Assembly (NCBI RefSeq): GCF_000025605.1
Contig: NC_013894.1
Location: 605,529-669,528, forward strand
Source: Thermocrinis albus DSM 14484
GTDB taxonomy: Bacteria; Aquificota; Aquificia; Aquificales; Aquificaceae
DNA: 64,000 bases
Reading direction: 5' to 3'
Positions 40,602 to 50,264 of the stretch are shown here, piece by piece. The position numbers and the translations under genes were made by a program. Under the pieces are notes generated by a model. That model saw only the letters and a list, made by a program, of their open reading frames with translations, made no database searches and had not been told where the DNA came from. Every line of letters starts with the position of its first letter. The first letter of the stretch is position 1.

Positions 40602-41799
40602 TCAGCAGTACAACCCTGTTTTTTCCTTCCCTTTTGGCACAGTACATGGCCCTGTCTGCCCTCTCCAGGAAGGAGGTTACGTCATCCTCCTCCTTCAGTG
40701 GCGTAACACCTATACTCACCGTCAGTTTAATGGACACGTTGTGAGCCTCAAAAACATGATTCTCCACAGCTCTTCTTATCCTCTCCGCCACCACCATAGC
40801 CCCTTCTGCGGATGTGTGAGGAAGGATCACCACAAACTCATCCCCACCATACCTCACAGGTATATCACCACTGCGTAGATTTTCCTTCAAAAGGGAGGCA
40901 AAGGACTTTAAGACCACATCACCCACCATGTGCCCGTAAGTATCGTTCACCCATTTAAAATCGTCTAAATCTATGAAGAGTAAGCTTATCACCAGTTTGT
41001 GTCTCTTTACTCTGCTCATCTCTTTGTTGAGGTAATCCTCTAGATACTGCCTGCTATAAAGCCCTGTGAGAGGATCCTTTATGACAAAACCCGATAAGAC
41101 TGCCAGCATCTCCTCCTGGATGAGATGGAGAAGAGTCTTGGAGTAGTTATCCATCTCCTTTATACTGTTGTAGAGTTGATCCGGCTGCCGGAGTTTTGAA
41201 GAAACGGTGCGCTCCAGCGCCGTGTGGTACATACGGTGTACAAGAAGGATCCTCCTAAAGGGGTCGCTGTTGAGAAGATACGAAGGAATCTTTTCTGTGA
41301 GAAGCCTCTCAAAGGGACAGGGCTCTGCTTTTATCTCTACGTTAGGTACTCTACCCTCCATGAGTGCCAGAACGGTGTCCTTAAAGTGCTTAACATGTAT
41401 CTCCTTCAGTTGAGCCAGGAGGCTCAGAATTTGTATACCCTCAGTTTTTCCCAGATCCTCATCCATTACGAGAACCTTCACGTAAGGTTTTAGCATCTCA
41501 GAAAAGGCGGTGTCCAAGCGGGACGTATCTTCCACCACATGTAGATCACGTAGCCAGGTATACAGATCCGTGAGAAAGGTGTCGGGAACCGCCAGCAGTA
41601 AGAATTTCCTCCCTAAGGTATTGAAAGCCCTTCTGTGAACGTTTTCTTTGGTGAAGAGAAGGGTGAGGAGACGTTCCACCAGCTTGAGGATCTTCTCCCT
41701 CTTCCCTTCATCCAGTTCCTTCAGCCATAAGTTCTCCCTCAGTTCTGCCAGTATGCTCTCCACCGCATACTCTTCGTGCTTCTGTCTCAGTTTCCTCAT
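40594..41799 (-). CDS. Diguanylate cyclase (GGDEF)
   Basis: Makes c-di-GMP from two GTP. The 401-residue protein has a helical N-terminal sensor-like region of about 225 residues with no membrane segment. A complete GGDEF domain follows: DPLTGLYSRQYLEDYL, LLFIDLDDFKWVNDTYGHMVGD, active-site RYGGDEFVVILPHT (about residue 320) and a SIGVTPL end. No RxxD inhibitory site stands just before GGDEF. ATG 41799 overlaps the stop of a tiny membrane-protein gene as TGATG, and a TATAAT about 15 nt upstream could give a separate transcript. It ends the acn-mdh-fumA operon. Confidence 0.92.
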   Translation of the reverse strand: MRKLRQKHEEYAVESILAELRENLWLKELDEGKREKILKLVERLLTLLFTKENVHRRAFNTLGRKFLLLAVPDTFLTDLYTWLRDLHVVEDTSRLDTAFSEMLKPYVKVLVMDEDLGKTEGIQILSLLAQLKEIHVKHFKDTVLALMEGRVPNVEIKAEPCPFERLLTEKIPSYLLNSDPFRRILLVHRMYHTALERTVSSKLRQPDQLYNSIKEMDNYSKTLLHLIQEEMLAVLSGFVIKDPLTGLYSRQYLEDYLNKEMSRVKRHKLVISLLFIDLDDFKWVNDTYGHMVGDVVLKSFASLLKENLRSGDIPVRYGGDEFVVILPHTSAEGAMVVAERIRRAVENHVFEAHNVSIKLTVSIGVTPLKEEDDVTSFLERADRAMYCAKREGKNRVVLLND

Positions 41800-41900
41800 C
41801 ACCTGATCCTCTTATTATACCTGAGAAGCCTGAAGACAAATCCTGACAGAAACAGGAGGGAGATAGCACCTATCATAGCCAGTAGGAGTAGGTACTTCAC
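41799..41900 (-). CDS. 33-residue single-span membrane protein between fumA and the cyclase
   Basis: GTG 41900 overlaps the fumA stop (GTGA) and the TGA at 41799 overlaps the cyclase start (TGATG). The peptide is M-K-Y then a hydrophobic stretch (LLLLAMIGAISLLFLSGFVF) and a strongly basic end (RLLRYNKRIR), a classic single-span protein with a cytoplasmic tail. The double overlap with two real genes is the best evidence that it is translated. Function unknown; it could be a partner of the adjacent diguanylate cyclase. Confidence 0.6.
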   Translation of the reverse strand: MKYLLLLAMIGAISLLFLSGFVFRLLRYNKRIR

Positions 41901-42742
41901 AGCTCTACAGAGGCGTGACGTGACGCGTGGCACTGTATGTTGACGGCCACAGGAAGGGAAGCTATATGACAGGGGTAGAGTTCCACCTTGACATCTATGG
42001 CGGTGGTGGTCCCACCGAAACCCATTGGGCCCCAACCCAGCATGTTGATCTCCTCTATTAGCTCTTCTTCTATACGGCGAGCCACAGGATCCTGACTTCT
42101 CTCACCTACCGGCCTCAGCAGGGCTCTCTTGGCCAGGAGGGCGCAGAACTCAAAGTTACCACCTATACCCACACCCACAGTGAAGGGAGGACACGCGTTG
42201 GGACCTGCCAGTTTAACGGTTTCTAAAACAAACCTCTTCACACCCTCCCAGCCATCCGCAGGCTTCAGCATAGCAAGGCGTGACGTGTTTTCTGACCCTG
42301 CACCTTTTGGAGCAAAGGTCAGTTTAATCTTATCTCCCGGTACCACCCTGTAGTGTATTATGGCAGGCGTGTTGTCTCCCGTGTTCTTTCTGGAGAAAAC
42401 GGGGTCGTACACCATGGAAGCCCTGAGGTAGCCCTCCGTGTACGCTCTCCTCACCCCTTCGTTTATGGCATCCTCCAAGCTTCCACCCACTACGTGGACA
42501 TCCTGACCTATGTCCACAAAAACCACCGCTACACCAGTATCCTGACAGTAAGGCATAAGTTCCTCTCGAGCTGTCCTGGCGTTCAGAAGGATCTGTCTGA
42601 GAACCTCCTTACCCAGCTCCGATTCTTCTTTCTCAAGAGCTACCGAAAAGGCCAGCTCCACATCTTCCGGAAGACAGTAGTTGGCTTTTAACGCTATATC
42701 CTTCACCGCCTCCACTATATCTTCATACCGCACTTCTCGCAT
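41897..42742 (-). CDS. fumA: Class I fumarate hydratase alpha subunit
   Basis: An N-terminal half (281 residues) of the [4Fe-4S] class I fumarase, encoded separately as in many thermophiles. PYCQDTGVAVVFVDIG holds the first cluster cysteine (about residue 65), NACPPFTVGVGIGG the second (about 185), and MLGWGPMGFGGTTTAIDVKVE follows, with a later cysteine in NIQCHASRHA. It interconverts malate and fumarate. The beta subunit is not in the window. Its start overlaps mdh by 20 bp, and it is part of acn-mdh-fumA, three rTCA steps in a row. Confidence 0.92.
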   Translation of the reverse strand: MREVRYEDIVEAVKDIALKANYCLPEDVELAFSVALEKEESELGKEVLRQILLNARTAREELMPYCQDTGVAVVFVDIGQDVHVVGGSLEDAINEGVRRAYTEGYLRASMVYDPVFSRKNTGDNTPAIIHYRVVPGDKIKLTFAPKGAGSENTSRLAMLKPADGWEGVKRFVLETVKLAGPNACPPFTVGVGIGGNFEFCALLAKRALLRPVGERSQDPVARRIEEELIEEINMLGWGPMGFGGTTTAIDVKVELYPCHIASLPVAVNIQCHASRHASVEL

Positions 42743-43727
42743 TGAGTAATTCCTCCACCGTTTTCACGTTTCTTCTGACCGACTCAACAGATCTCTGCCA
42801 CATCTCTCTTTCTTCCGGTAGCATAGGAATCTTAATTATATCCTCCACACCGCAGTTGCCAAGTTTTACCGGGACACCCACGCAGAAACCTTCCACACCG
42901 TAATACTCACCTGTCTCACCTTCCAGGTATACGGAACACGGAAGTATTCTCTTGTTATCGGTCACTATGGCTTCCACCATCTCCACTATGGAGGCAGCGG
43001 GCGCATGGTACGCAGATGTACCCATAAGATCCACTATCTCACCTCCCCCGAACTGGGTGCGTTTTATAAGCTCGTTGAGTTTTTCCTTGCTCAACATGTC
43101 CTTTAAGGGTATACCACCTACGTTGGATATAGATATGAGAGGTACCATCTCATCACCGTGCCCACCTATCACATAAGCGTGAATGTCTTGGGGCGACACC
43201 TTTATCTCTCTTGATATGAAGGTCTTGAAACGAGCAGAGTCCAGCACACCTGCCATTCCTATAACCCTCTCCTTTGGGAACCCCAGCATTCTGTAAGCGG
43301 CGTATGTCATAAGATCCACAGGGTTTGTCACTACTATGACAATGGCATCCTTCGCATACTGCTTTATCTTGCTGGTTATTACCTGGAGAACCCCTATGTT
43401 TTTATCTAACAGGTCCTCACGGGACATCCCCGGCCTTCTGGGAAAGCCGGCTGTTATGATTACTATATCACTCCCCTCTAAGGCTTCGTAGCCATCTCCT
43501 TCTGGGCTTACTGTGTATCCTTCCACTCTACCGTCTATGTTGAGAGCCGAGAGCATCTGCTGTATATCCAGGGCTTTACCTTTCACGGGTTCTATAAGCC
43601 TCTCCCCATCCCTTTTAGGTAAATCAAACATACGAACATCCACCAGACCTCTGATGGCCAGTAAGCTGGCGGTGTGTTCTCCTACGTTGCCTGCTCCTAC
43701 AACGGAGACTACCTTCCTCATCTTCAT
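42723..43727 (-). CDS. mdh: Malate dehydrogenase
   Basis: Lactate/malate dehydrogenase family, 334 residues. The NAD-binding GAGNVGEHTASLLA lies near residue 11. Pieces of the signature follow: ITAGFPRRPGMSREDLLDKN near 92 with the substrate arginines, VVTNPVDLM near 132, and the catalytic His in VIGGHGDEMVPL near 185. In the rTCA cycle it reduces oxaloacetate to malate. It overlaps acn by four bases (ATGA) and fumA by 20. Confidence 0.93.
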   Translation of the reverse strand: MKMRKVVSVVGAGNVGEHTASLLAIRGLVDVRMFDLPKRDGERLIEPVKGKALDIQQMLSALNIDGRVEGYTVSPEGDGYEALEGSDIVIITAGFPRRPGMSREDLLDKNIGVLQVITSKIKQYAKDAIVIVVTNPVDLMTYAAYRMLGFPKERVIGMAGVLDSARFKTFISREIKVSPQDIHAYVIGGHGDEMVPLISISNVGGIPLKDMLSKEKLNELIKRTQFGGGEIVDLMGTSAYHAPAASIVEMVEAIVTDNKRILPCSVYLEGETGEYYGVEGFCVGVPVKLGNCGVEDIIKIPMLPEEREMWQRSVESVRRNVKTVEELLNARSAV

Positions 43728-45700
43728 ACCTTAACCCCCTGCTTGTTCTTGATCCAGTTAAGAAGACCACCTGCCATAAGTACCGACACCTGCTTAGGTG
43801 TAAGGTTGTATCTGCAGAGAATCTCGTGGCCTGTTGTTTTGTTTATCACCACCAGTTCTTTTCCTGAATTGAGGCTCTCGTAAAGCTCAGGGATGTATAT
43901 CTCGTCTCCCAAAGAGAACTTGTTGTAGTCTTCTTTGTCCACAAACTCCAGGGGAAGTATTCCAAAGTTTACCAAATTGGCGTGATGAATACGTGCAAAG
44001 GACTTGGCTATAACCACCCTCACACCCAAAAACCTTGGAGCGAGAGCAGCATGTTCCCTCGAAGATCCCTGTCCGTAGTTCTCACCACCTATTATCACGC
44101 TGAACTTCTTCTTTTCGTCCCTTATCTTCTTGGCTCTTGCCACAAACTCAGGATCCACATAGTGATACACGTACTCACTTATGGCGTATATGTTGGATCT
44201 TAAGGGCAGTATCTTGGCTCCTGCGGGCATTATGTGGTCGGTGGTTATGTTGTCTCCCACTATCAGGCTTACTTCTGCCTCCAGGGTTTCGGGTAAGGGG
44301 TCAAACTGGGGTAGGGGTTTTATGTTGGGACCTCTGTATATCTCCACCTTCTTGGCCTCTTCTTCCGGAAGAGGTTCTATAATGGCCTCATCACCGTACG
44401 GGAAGCGCTCAGGCATCTCCACCTTGACCCACGTTATCTTCTCCTTCTGTGCCAGCTTACGGGGATCTATGATCTCTCCTGCTATAGCACAGGCTACACA
44501 GACTTCCGGAGACGCCAGATATACCTTGGCATCGGGTGTTCCAGATCTACCCTCAAAGTTCCTGTTGAAGCTCCTCACCGAAACACCACCGGAAGGTGGC
44601 GCAAAACCCATGCCTATGCAAGGTCCACAGGCGGTTTCCAGGATCCTGGCTCCCGCTTTCAGGAAAGAGAGTAAGGCACCGTTTTGGGTTATGAGCTCAA
44701 GGGCTTGCTTGGAACCAGGCGCTACAGCAAACACCACATCAGGGTGCACCTTCCTACCTTCCAACAGTTTGGCGGCACGTGTAAGATCCACAAAAGAGGA
44801 GTTGGTGCAGGAGCCTATGACCACCTGATCCACCTTTATACCCTCTACCTCCCTTACAGGTACCACGTTGTCAGGAGAGTGAGGACAAGCTATGAGAGGC
44901 TCAAGGGAAGAAAGGTCCAGTTCTATCACTTCGTCGTACTGGGCATCAGGGTCAGGCAGTAGTTCTATCCAGTCCTCCTCTCTTCCCTGTGCCCTCAGGT
45001 AGGCTCTCGTGATGTCATCGGAGGGAAAGATGGAGGTGGTAGCTCCCAGTTCTGCTCCCATATTGGTGATGGTGGCCCTCTCGGGCACCGATAGTTCCCT
45101 TATACCTTCACCGAAGTACTCGAAGATTTTACCCAGACCACCCTTCACGGTTAGCCTTCTGAGAAGTTCCAAGATGATATCCTTAGCAGTTACCCACGGA
45201 GGTAGCTTCCCCTTCAGATGTACACCCACTATCTTGGGCATCTTCATATAAAAGGGTTCTCCCGCCATAGCGGCTGCTACGTCCAGTCCTCCCGCCCCTA
45301 TGGCCAGCATACCTATACCACCCGCTGTGGGAGTATGGGAATCGGATCCCAACAATGTTTTTCCTGGTTTTGCAAACCTTTCCAGGTGTACCTGGTGGCA
45401 TATGCCGTTACCGGGTTTGGAGAGGTATATACCGTACCTTTTAGCCACCGTCATGAGATACTTGTGGTCATCTGGGTTCTTGTAGTCGGTCTGCAACATG
45501 TTGTGATCTATGTAACTTACGGAAAGTTCCGTCTTGACTCTGTCTATTCCCATGGCTTCCAGTTGAAGGTAAGCCATGGTACCGGTAGCGTCCTGAGTGA
45601 GAGTCTGATCTATCTTTATGGCTATCTCCTCTCCTGGCACTAACCTGCCGCTGACCAGATGCTGCTGTAGTATCTTGTAAGCTACAGTACCTTTAGCCAT
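43724..45700 (-). CDS. acn: Aconitate hydratase
   Basis: A 658-residue single-chain aconitase of the mitochondrial-like type. It has TGTMAYLQLEAMG, LGSDSHTPTAGGIGMLAIGAGG near residue 120, the cluster cysteines in IGSCTNSSF and TACGPCIGMG (about 300-365), and a C-terminal swivel domain with GGENYGQGSSREHAAL and SFARIHHANLVNFGILPL. It interconverts citrate and isocitrate, next to ATP-citrate cleavage in the rTCA cycle. AAGGAGGA precedes the ATG. It is the first gene of acn-mdh-fumA. Confidence 0.95.
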   Translation of the reverse strand: MAKGTVAYKILQQHLVSGRLVPGEEIAIKIDQTLTQDATGTMAYLQLEAMGIDRVKTELSVSYIDHNMLQTDYKNPDDHKYLMTVAKRYGIYLSKPGNGICHQVHLERFAKPGKTLLGSDSHTPTAGGIGMLAIGAGGLDVAAAMAGEPFYMKMPKIVGVHLKGKLPPWVTAKDIILELLRRLTVKGGLGKIFEYFGEGIRELSVPERATITNMGAELGATTSIFPSDDITRAYLRAQGREEDWIELLPDPDAQYDEVIELDLSSLEPLIACPHSPDNVVPVREVEGIKVDQVVIGSCTNSSFVDLTRAAKLLEGRKVHPDVVFAVAPGSKQALELITQNGALLSFLKAGARILETACGPCIGMGFAPPSGGVSVRSFNRNFEGRSGTPDAKVYLASPEVCVACAIAGEIIDPRKLAQKEKITWVKVEMPERFPYGDEAIIEPLPEEEAKKVEIYRGPNIKPLPQFDPLPETLEAEVSLIVGDNITTDHIMPAGAKILPLRSNIYAISEYVYHYVDPEFVARAKKIRDEKKKFSVIIGGENYGQGSSREHAALAPRFLGVRVVIAKSFARIHHANLVNFGILPLEFVDKEDYNKFSLGDEIYIPELYESLNSGKELVVINKTTGHEILCRYNLTPKQVSVLMAGGLLNWIKNKQGVKV

Positions 45701-45740
45701 GGGATCCTCCTTCTCAGGGATTAAAAATAGATGATCTATA

Positions 45741-46346
45741 TTATAGTCTTTTGCGAGACAAAAGTCTCTGTCTTACCTCATCGGCAAAGGGGTGGGGAAT
45801 GCCAAGGGAGATCATCCTATCCAGTAAGGACAGGGCACCTTCTATATCCCCCTTCCTCTCCTTTAGGTATATGAGAACCTCAAAGCTGTTTATCTGAGGA
45901 AACCTCCCACCGTTCTTCTCCTTCAGCTCTTCAGCATACTCCTGAAACAGATCCACGTCCAGCTGAGCGTACTTCTCCATTTTTTCGAAATCTTTGAGCT
46001 TTTGAGCCAGTAGTACAAGGTCGTTAAGGATAAGGTGAGCTTCGTAAGGTGTACCTTCTATCCTTAGAGCTTCCAAGTATAGCCACTCGGCAGTTGGGTA
46101 ATCACCTTCTAAAAGGGCCATCTGCGCTATGCTTCCCAAGAAGGTTCTGGGTGTGTAGAGGGTTTTTACCTCACCTCTATCAAAATCCTTGGCTCTGTGG
46201 GGAAAGCGAATGTTCTTTATGGTCTTTAGGGAGAAATAATACTTTACCTTCTTCTGTTGCTGAGGAGAAAGTTTCTCGTACCAGTCCCAAAGACCGAGGG
46301 CTTTCAGAAGGCCACCCTTTTCTCCGAAAAGTCTAAACCAGCCCAC
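45741..46346 (-). CDS. Unknown TPR-like protein
   Basis: About 201 residues, starting at a GTG 43 nt inside panD. The N-terminus is GWFRLFGEKGGLLKALGLWDWYEKL. The rest is helical, with repeat-like pieces (LLEGDYPTAEWLYLEALRI; KERKGDIEGALSLLDRMISLG) that suggest two or three TPR-type hairpins. No signal peptide. The family is not recognised. The overlap with panD suggests co-expression. Confidence 0.6.
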   Translation of the reverse strand: MGWFRLFGEKGGLLKALGLWDWYEKLSPQQQKKVKYYFSLKTIKNIRFPHRAKDFDRGEVKTLYTPRTFLGSIAQMALLEGDYPTAEWLYLEALRIEGTPYEAHLILNDLVLLAQKLKDFEKMEKYAQLDVDLFQEYAEELKEKNGGRFPQINSFEVLIYLKERKGDIEGALSLLDRMISLGIPHPFADEVRQRLLSRKRL

Positions 46347-46720
46347 AGGTCCGTTATCTCCTTCACGCTAGTTATACGGTTATCTTCGTTTACGTAAACC
46401 ATCACCGGTCTGAAGGTACCCAGCTGGAGGGACACCTCGTCCACCATACAATAGGATGCTATGATGACGATATCTCCCGGCATGCCTAGGCGCGCAGCTG
46501 CACCGTTTAGCCTAACTTCTCCAGAGCCTGGAGGAGCAGGTATAACGTAGGTACTGAAACGGGCACCGTTGTTGACATTATAAACGTCCACCTGTTCAAA
46601 GGGAAGGATGTTGGAGGCTCTGAGCAGACTCTCGTCTATGGCTATGCTGCCTTCGTAGTGAAGCTCACAGCCTGTTATTCTCGCTCTATGTATCTTGGAT
46701 TTCAGCATCCTCCTGTACAT
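46304..46720 (-). CDS. panD: Aspartate 1-decarboxylase proenzyme
   Basis: Makes beta-alanine for pantothenate. The 138-residue pyruvoyl enzyme has MLKSKIHRARITGCELHYEGSIAID, with self-cleavage between Gly and Ser at about residues 28-29, then NNGARFSTYVIPAPPGSGEVRLNGAAAR and PGDIVIIASY. Normal length. coaD is 8 kb away on the same strand. TTATAG or TATATT boxes close to the ATG and the lack of a ribosome site suggest a short or absent leader. Confidence 0.94.
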   Translation of the reverse strand: MYRRMLKSKIHRARITGCELHYEGSIAIDESLLRASNILPFEQVDVYNVNNGARFSTYVIPAPPGSGEVRLNGAAARLGMPGDIVIIASYCMVDEVSLQLGTFRPVMVYVNEDNRITSVKEITDLWAGLDFSEKRVAF

Positions 46721-46742
46721 AGCTATAAAAATATAAGAAAGA

Positions 46743-47771
46743 TCACCACTTTAACTCGCTTCTTTTGGCATAAGTTTGAGGTTTGGCCTGGAAGAAGTCT
46801 GTTTTGGTGTCGTTGATGGTTCTGAATGTGTCTATCCACTTCATGGGGTTTTCGGTAACATCGGGGAAGACAGGTTCGTACCCTATCTGGGTGAGTCTGA
46901 GGTTGGCAAGGTACTTAATGTACCTGTCTATAAGCTGGTCATTTATACCCAGTATCTGGTTTCTGGTAACGTACTGCCCCCACTTTATCTCTTCAGAGGC
47001 CGCGTATCGGAAGAACTCCTTCACCCATTTTTCCATCTCCGGTGTGAAGAGCTCTGGATTCTCCTTCTTCAGGGTGAGGATTATGTTTCGGAAGAGGGAT
47101 ACGTGGGTAAGTTCGTCCCTGTTTATGTACTTGATTTGCTGCACGGTACTGAGCATTTTGCCTTGTCTTCCAAGGGTGTAGAAGAAGGCGAAGCCTGAGT
47201 AAAAGTAAAGACTTTCCAGCACGTAGTTACCAAAAACCGCCTTCAGGAATGTTTCTTCGTCCTGCTTTCTTACAAAGTCGTTGTAAAGGTCCGCTATCAC
47301 ACGGTTCCTTTCCATAAGCACCTTGTCCTCCCTCCAGTAGTTGTATATCTCGTCTGCCTTCACAGGATCCACCACACTCTCCAGGATAAACTGGTAGGAG
47401 TAGGAGTGTAGTGCTTCTTGAAACTCCTGGGCGGTTATGGCCATGGTGAGTTCAGGAGCGGTCAAAAACCTCGCAAACTCTTTAAGCATGTTCACCTGAT
47501 AGGAATCCAGAGCTATGAGAAAACTCAGAACCATCTCGTAAGCTCTCTTTTCGTGAGCAGACAACACCCTTTCGTACTGCTTGCGATCTTCCATCATAGA
47601 TATCTCTTCAGGTATCCAGAAGTTGGTAAATCCCATAGTTTTGTAAAGGTCAAAGGCCCATTGGTACTTTACGTTGTTGAGCTCCATTATGTTGGTAGGA
47701 TTACCTTTGATAATCCTCCTCTTACTGGCCTCTCTATCACCCTCTGGATTAAAAATAAGGGGCTTCTCCAT
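46743..47771 (-). CDS. nrdB: Ribonucleotide reductase class I beta subunit
   Basis: The radical-carrying R2 subunit, 342 residues. Metal ligands and tyrosine follow the E. coli R2 pattern: ALDSYQVNML (Asp), EFQEALHSYSYQF (Glu, His, and the Tyr four residues after His), LESLYFYSGFAFFY and INRDELTHVSLF (Glu, His). It therefore keeps a radical tyrosine. Start ATG 47771 follows AAAGGAGGT by 6 nt; an upstream in-frame codon at 47804 lies inside nrdA. No intein is present. Confidence 0.94.
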   Translation of the reverse strand: MEKPLIFNPEGDREASKRRIIKGNPTNIMELNNVKYQWAFDLYKTMGFTNFWIPEEISMMEDRKQYERVLSAHEKRAYEMVLSFLIALDSYQVNMLKEFARFLTAPELTMAITAQEFQEALHSYSYQFILESVVDPVKADEIYNYWREDKVLMERNRVIADLYNDFVRKQDEETFLKAVFGNYVLESLYFYSGFAFFYTLGRQGKMLSTVQQIKYINRDELTHVSLFRNIILTLKKENPELFTPEMEKWVKEFFRYAASEEIKWGQYVTRNQILGINDQLIDRYIKYLANLRLTQIGYEPVFPDVTENPMKWIDTFRTINDTKTDFFQAKPQTYAKRSELKW

Positions 47772-47784
47772 GGCGATACCTCCT

Positions 47785-50085
47785 TTAAGTACTGCAGCTC
47801 TCACACTCTTCTATGTCAGTTATGGACTTACTTCTGCAGTAGTAGACCGTCTTCAGTCCTAACTGGTGAGCTAGCTGGTAAAGGTGCGAGAGGGTGGGAC
47901 CATCTATCTTTTCAGGATCTATGTAGAGGTTAAAAGACTGGGATTGATCTATCCATTTCTGGCGAGCTGCCGCTGCTCTTATACTCCATTCCTGATCTAT
48001 GTGGTATGCAGACTTGTAATGCCAGAAGTACTTCTTTATCTCGGGTGGGACCTGGGGTAGTATGCCTGACATGTTCTCCTCTTTGTAAAACTTAGCAAAT
48101 ATGGGATCTACAGAAGCTGTGGCACCTATGATGAGGGATGTACTGCCTGTTGGCATAACAGCCAGCAGATAACCGTTTCTGAGACCATGCTCTTTCACCT
48201 CTTTAGCTAGTCCTATCCAGTCCAGATGGTTTCCGTTCTTTACACTTTCCTGCTGATTTTCTTCGGGTGTTCTTCCGAAGAATATACCCTTGCTCCAGTC
48301 AGATCCATCAAAGAGAGGATATTTGCCTCTCTCCTTGGCAAGATCACAGCTGGCCTTTATGGCGTAGTAAGCTATCCTCTCAAAGAGGGCATCAGCAAAC
48401 TTAATATGTTCCTCAGACTCCCACTGAATACCGTTCTTCACAAGACAGTAGTGGTAGTTGGACACACCTATGCCTATAGCTCTATAGCGCTTGTTGGTGT
48501 ACTCTGCCTCCTTTATGGCGTAAAAGTTGATGGAGATGACGTTATCCAGCATCCTCACCAGAACAGGCATCACCTTAGCCAGATCCTCCGCCGTGTACAC
48601 CAGACCCAGATTGATGGAACCTAAGTTGCAAACCACCACGTCCCCTGACCTTTTCCTGTGGGTTATCCTGCCATCCTCCTCCAAGATGTCCTCCTCGTGA
48701 GTGGTCACCGACATGTTCTGTATAATCTCCATGCACAGGTTTGATGAGTAAACCATACCACAGTGCTTGTTGGGATTCAGGTAGTTGGCGGTATCCCTGA
48801 AGAAAATGTAAGGTTCTCCTGTCTCAAAGATAACGGTAAGGAGGCGTTTCCAGAGCTCCCAGGCGTCCACCTCCCTTTTGGCATAGGGCGGAAGCTCCTT
48901 CTCTAAACGAAGGTAGACCTCCTCAAACTCCTTGCCGTAAAAGTCTTCCAGGTTTTTCCCATCCTTGACCTTCTTGCAGTAGTAGGGGTCCATCAGCGTC
49001 CATTTTTCCCTTCTTCTGACTCTCTCCATAAAGAGATCGGGAATGGCTACCGCAGGGTGTATGTCGTGGGCCTTCTTTCTCTCATCACCCACGTTGGTTT
49101 TTACCTCCAGAAAATCCAGGACATCCTTGTGCCAGATGTCCAAGGTTATGCTGGCAGACCCCTTTCTCATACCCAACTGATCCACATAAACCATCACATC
49201 GTTGATGATCTTCACCACAGGAAGCACACCGCTGCTGGCACCTCTGAACTTCCTTATGGGAGCTCCGGTAGCCCTTATCTTACCCAGGTATATTCCTAAA
49301 CCTCCCGCAAACTTAGATATCTGAGCAGCCTTCTGAACGTTGTCAAAAATATCGTAAAGATCATCGTCTACTGTAAGAACAAAGCAGGAGGAGAGCTGGG
49401 TGTGAGTTCTCCGAGCGTTCATCATGGTGGGAGTTGCCAGAGATACGTAGTGCTGACTGAGAACATCGTAGAACTTTTTGACCCACTCAAGGCGTTCCTC
49501 TTTTTTCTCCGCAATACCTAAGGTCATAGCTATGAGCATGTACATCTCCTGAGGAAGCTCTATGATCCTTCCTTCCTCGTCCCTCACCAGATATCTGTCC
49601 GACAGAACTTTTATACCCGTGTAGTTAAAGAGAAGGTCCCGCTCAGGCTTTATGTATTGAGCCAGCTGATCTATCTCTTCCTTGGTGTAGTTTTCCAGAA
49701 GATAGCCTCCGTATATGCCTCTGTCTGTGTAAGTTTTTATAAGGTGATAGAAAGACTCAGGGTTATAGGGTCTGTACTTTCCGTTTATCTTGTCCTTCAC
49801 CTTGTAACCACGTAGATGCCCTACATCTTTGTAAAGATCGTACAGTAGGAGTCTTGCCGCCACATAGGTCCAGTCGGGCGTTTCCGGAGACACCTTCTCT
49901 GCCGCGGTCCTTATAAGAAGCTGTTGAATCTCACGAGTGGTGATGTTGTCCCGAAACTGTATCTGGGCATCCATCTCCAGCTCAAGGGGATCCACATCCA
50001 GTCCGGCACAAGCAAAATCTATCACTATGCGTATCTTGGATATATCCAACTCCTCCCTTCTTCCCGAACGCTTTATGACCTTCAT
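47785..50085 (-). CDS. nrdA: Ribonucleotide reductase class I alpha subunit
   Basis: Catalytic R1 subunit, 766 residues in one uninterrupted frame. An ATP-cone allosteric domain occupies about 1-90 ([19 protein letters not shown]). The active-site cysteines are in [11 protein letters not shown] and [21 protein letters not shown] supplies the Asn, thiyl Cys and Glu. The C-terminal shuttle pair is ECESCS. AAAGGAGGT precedes the ATG. The Aquifex aeolicus NrdA is reported to be split by an intein; nothing of the kind is seen here. Confidence 0.95.
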   Translation of the reverse strand: MKVIKRSGRREELDISKIRIVIDFACAGLDVDPLELEMDAQIQFRDNITTREIQQLLIRTAAEKVSPETPDWTYVAARLLLYDLYKDVGHLRGYKVKDKINGKYRPYNPESFYHLIKTYTDRGIYGGYLLENYTKEEIDQLAQYIKPERDLLFNYTGIKVLSDRYLVRDEEGRIIELPQEMYMLIAMTLGIAEKKEERLEWVKKFYDVLSQHYVSLATPTMMNARRTHTQLSSCFVLTVDDDLYDIFDNVQKAAQISKFAGGLGIYLGKIRATGAPIRKFRGASSGVLPVVKIINDVMVYVDQLGMRKGSASITLDIWHKDVLDFLEVKTNVGDERKKAHDIHPAVAIPDLFMERVRRREKWTLMDPYYCKKVKDGKNLEDFYGKEFEEVYLRLEKELPPYAKREVDAWELWKRLLTVIFETGEPYIFFRDTANYLNPNKHCGMVYSSNLCMEIIQNMSVTTHEEDILEEDGRITHRKRSGDVVVCNLGSINLGLVYTAEDLAKVMPVLVRMLDNVISINFYAIKEAEYTNKRYRAIGIGVSNYHYCLVKNGIQWESEEHIKFADALFERIAYYAIKASCDLAKERGKYPLFDGSDWSKGIFFGRTPEENQQESVKNGNHLDWIGLAKEVKEHGLRNGYLLAVMPTGSTSLIIGATASVDPIFAKFYKEENMSGILPQVPPEIKKYFWHYKSAYHIDQEWSIRAAAARQKWIDQSQSFNLYIDPEKIDGPTLSHLYQLAHQLGLKTVYYCRSKSITDIEECESCST

Positions 50086-50264
50086 GGCTACCTCCTTTAC
50101 CTCTGATGGAAGGTATAAGTTTATCAGAAGGTGTCAGGAAGGATAGGGCACCTTCCCTATGCGGCAAGCCACCTGTGTATCATAAAGAAAATACGTCACT
50201 TTTCTGAACGTTGCCAAAGGGTTCAGCTCCACTATCTTTATATCCTATAGGAGAGGTAAAGGCC

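Noticed and set aside
43724-45700. Long open frames antisense to acn, nrdA, clpC and smc
   Set aside because: They lack ribosome sites and recognisable domains, and lie opposite to clearly conserved proteins; they are codon-bias shadows.
46743-50085. Intein or gene split in nrdA or nrdB, as reported in Aquifex aeolicus
   Set aside because: Both genes are of ordinary length and run without insertion through all active-site motifs.
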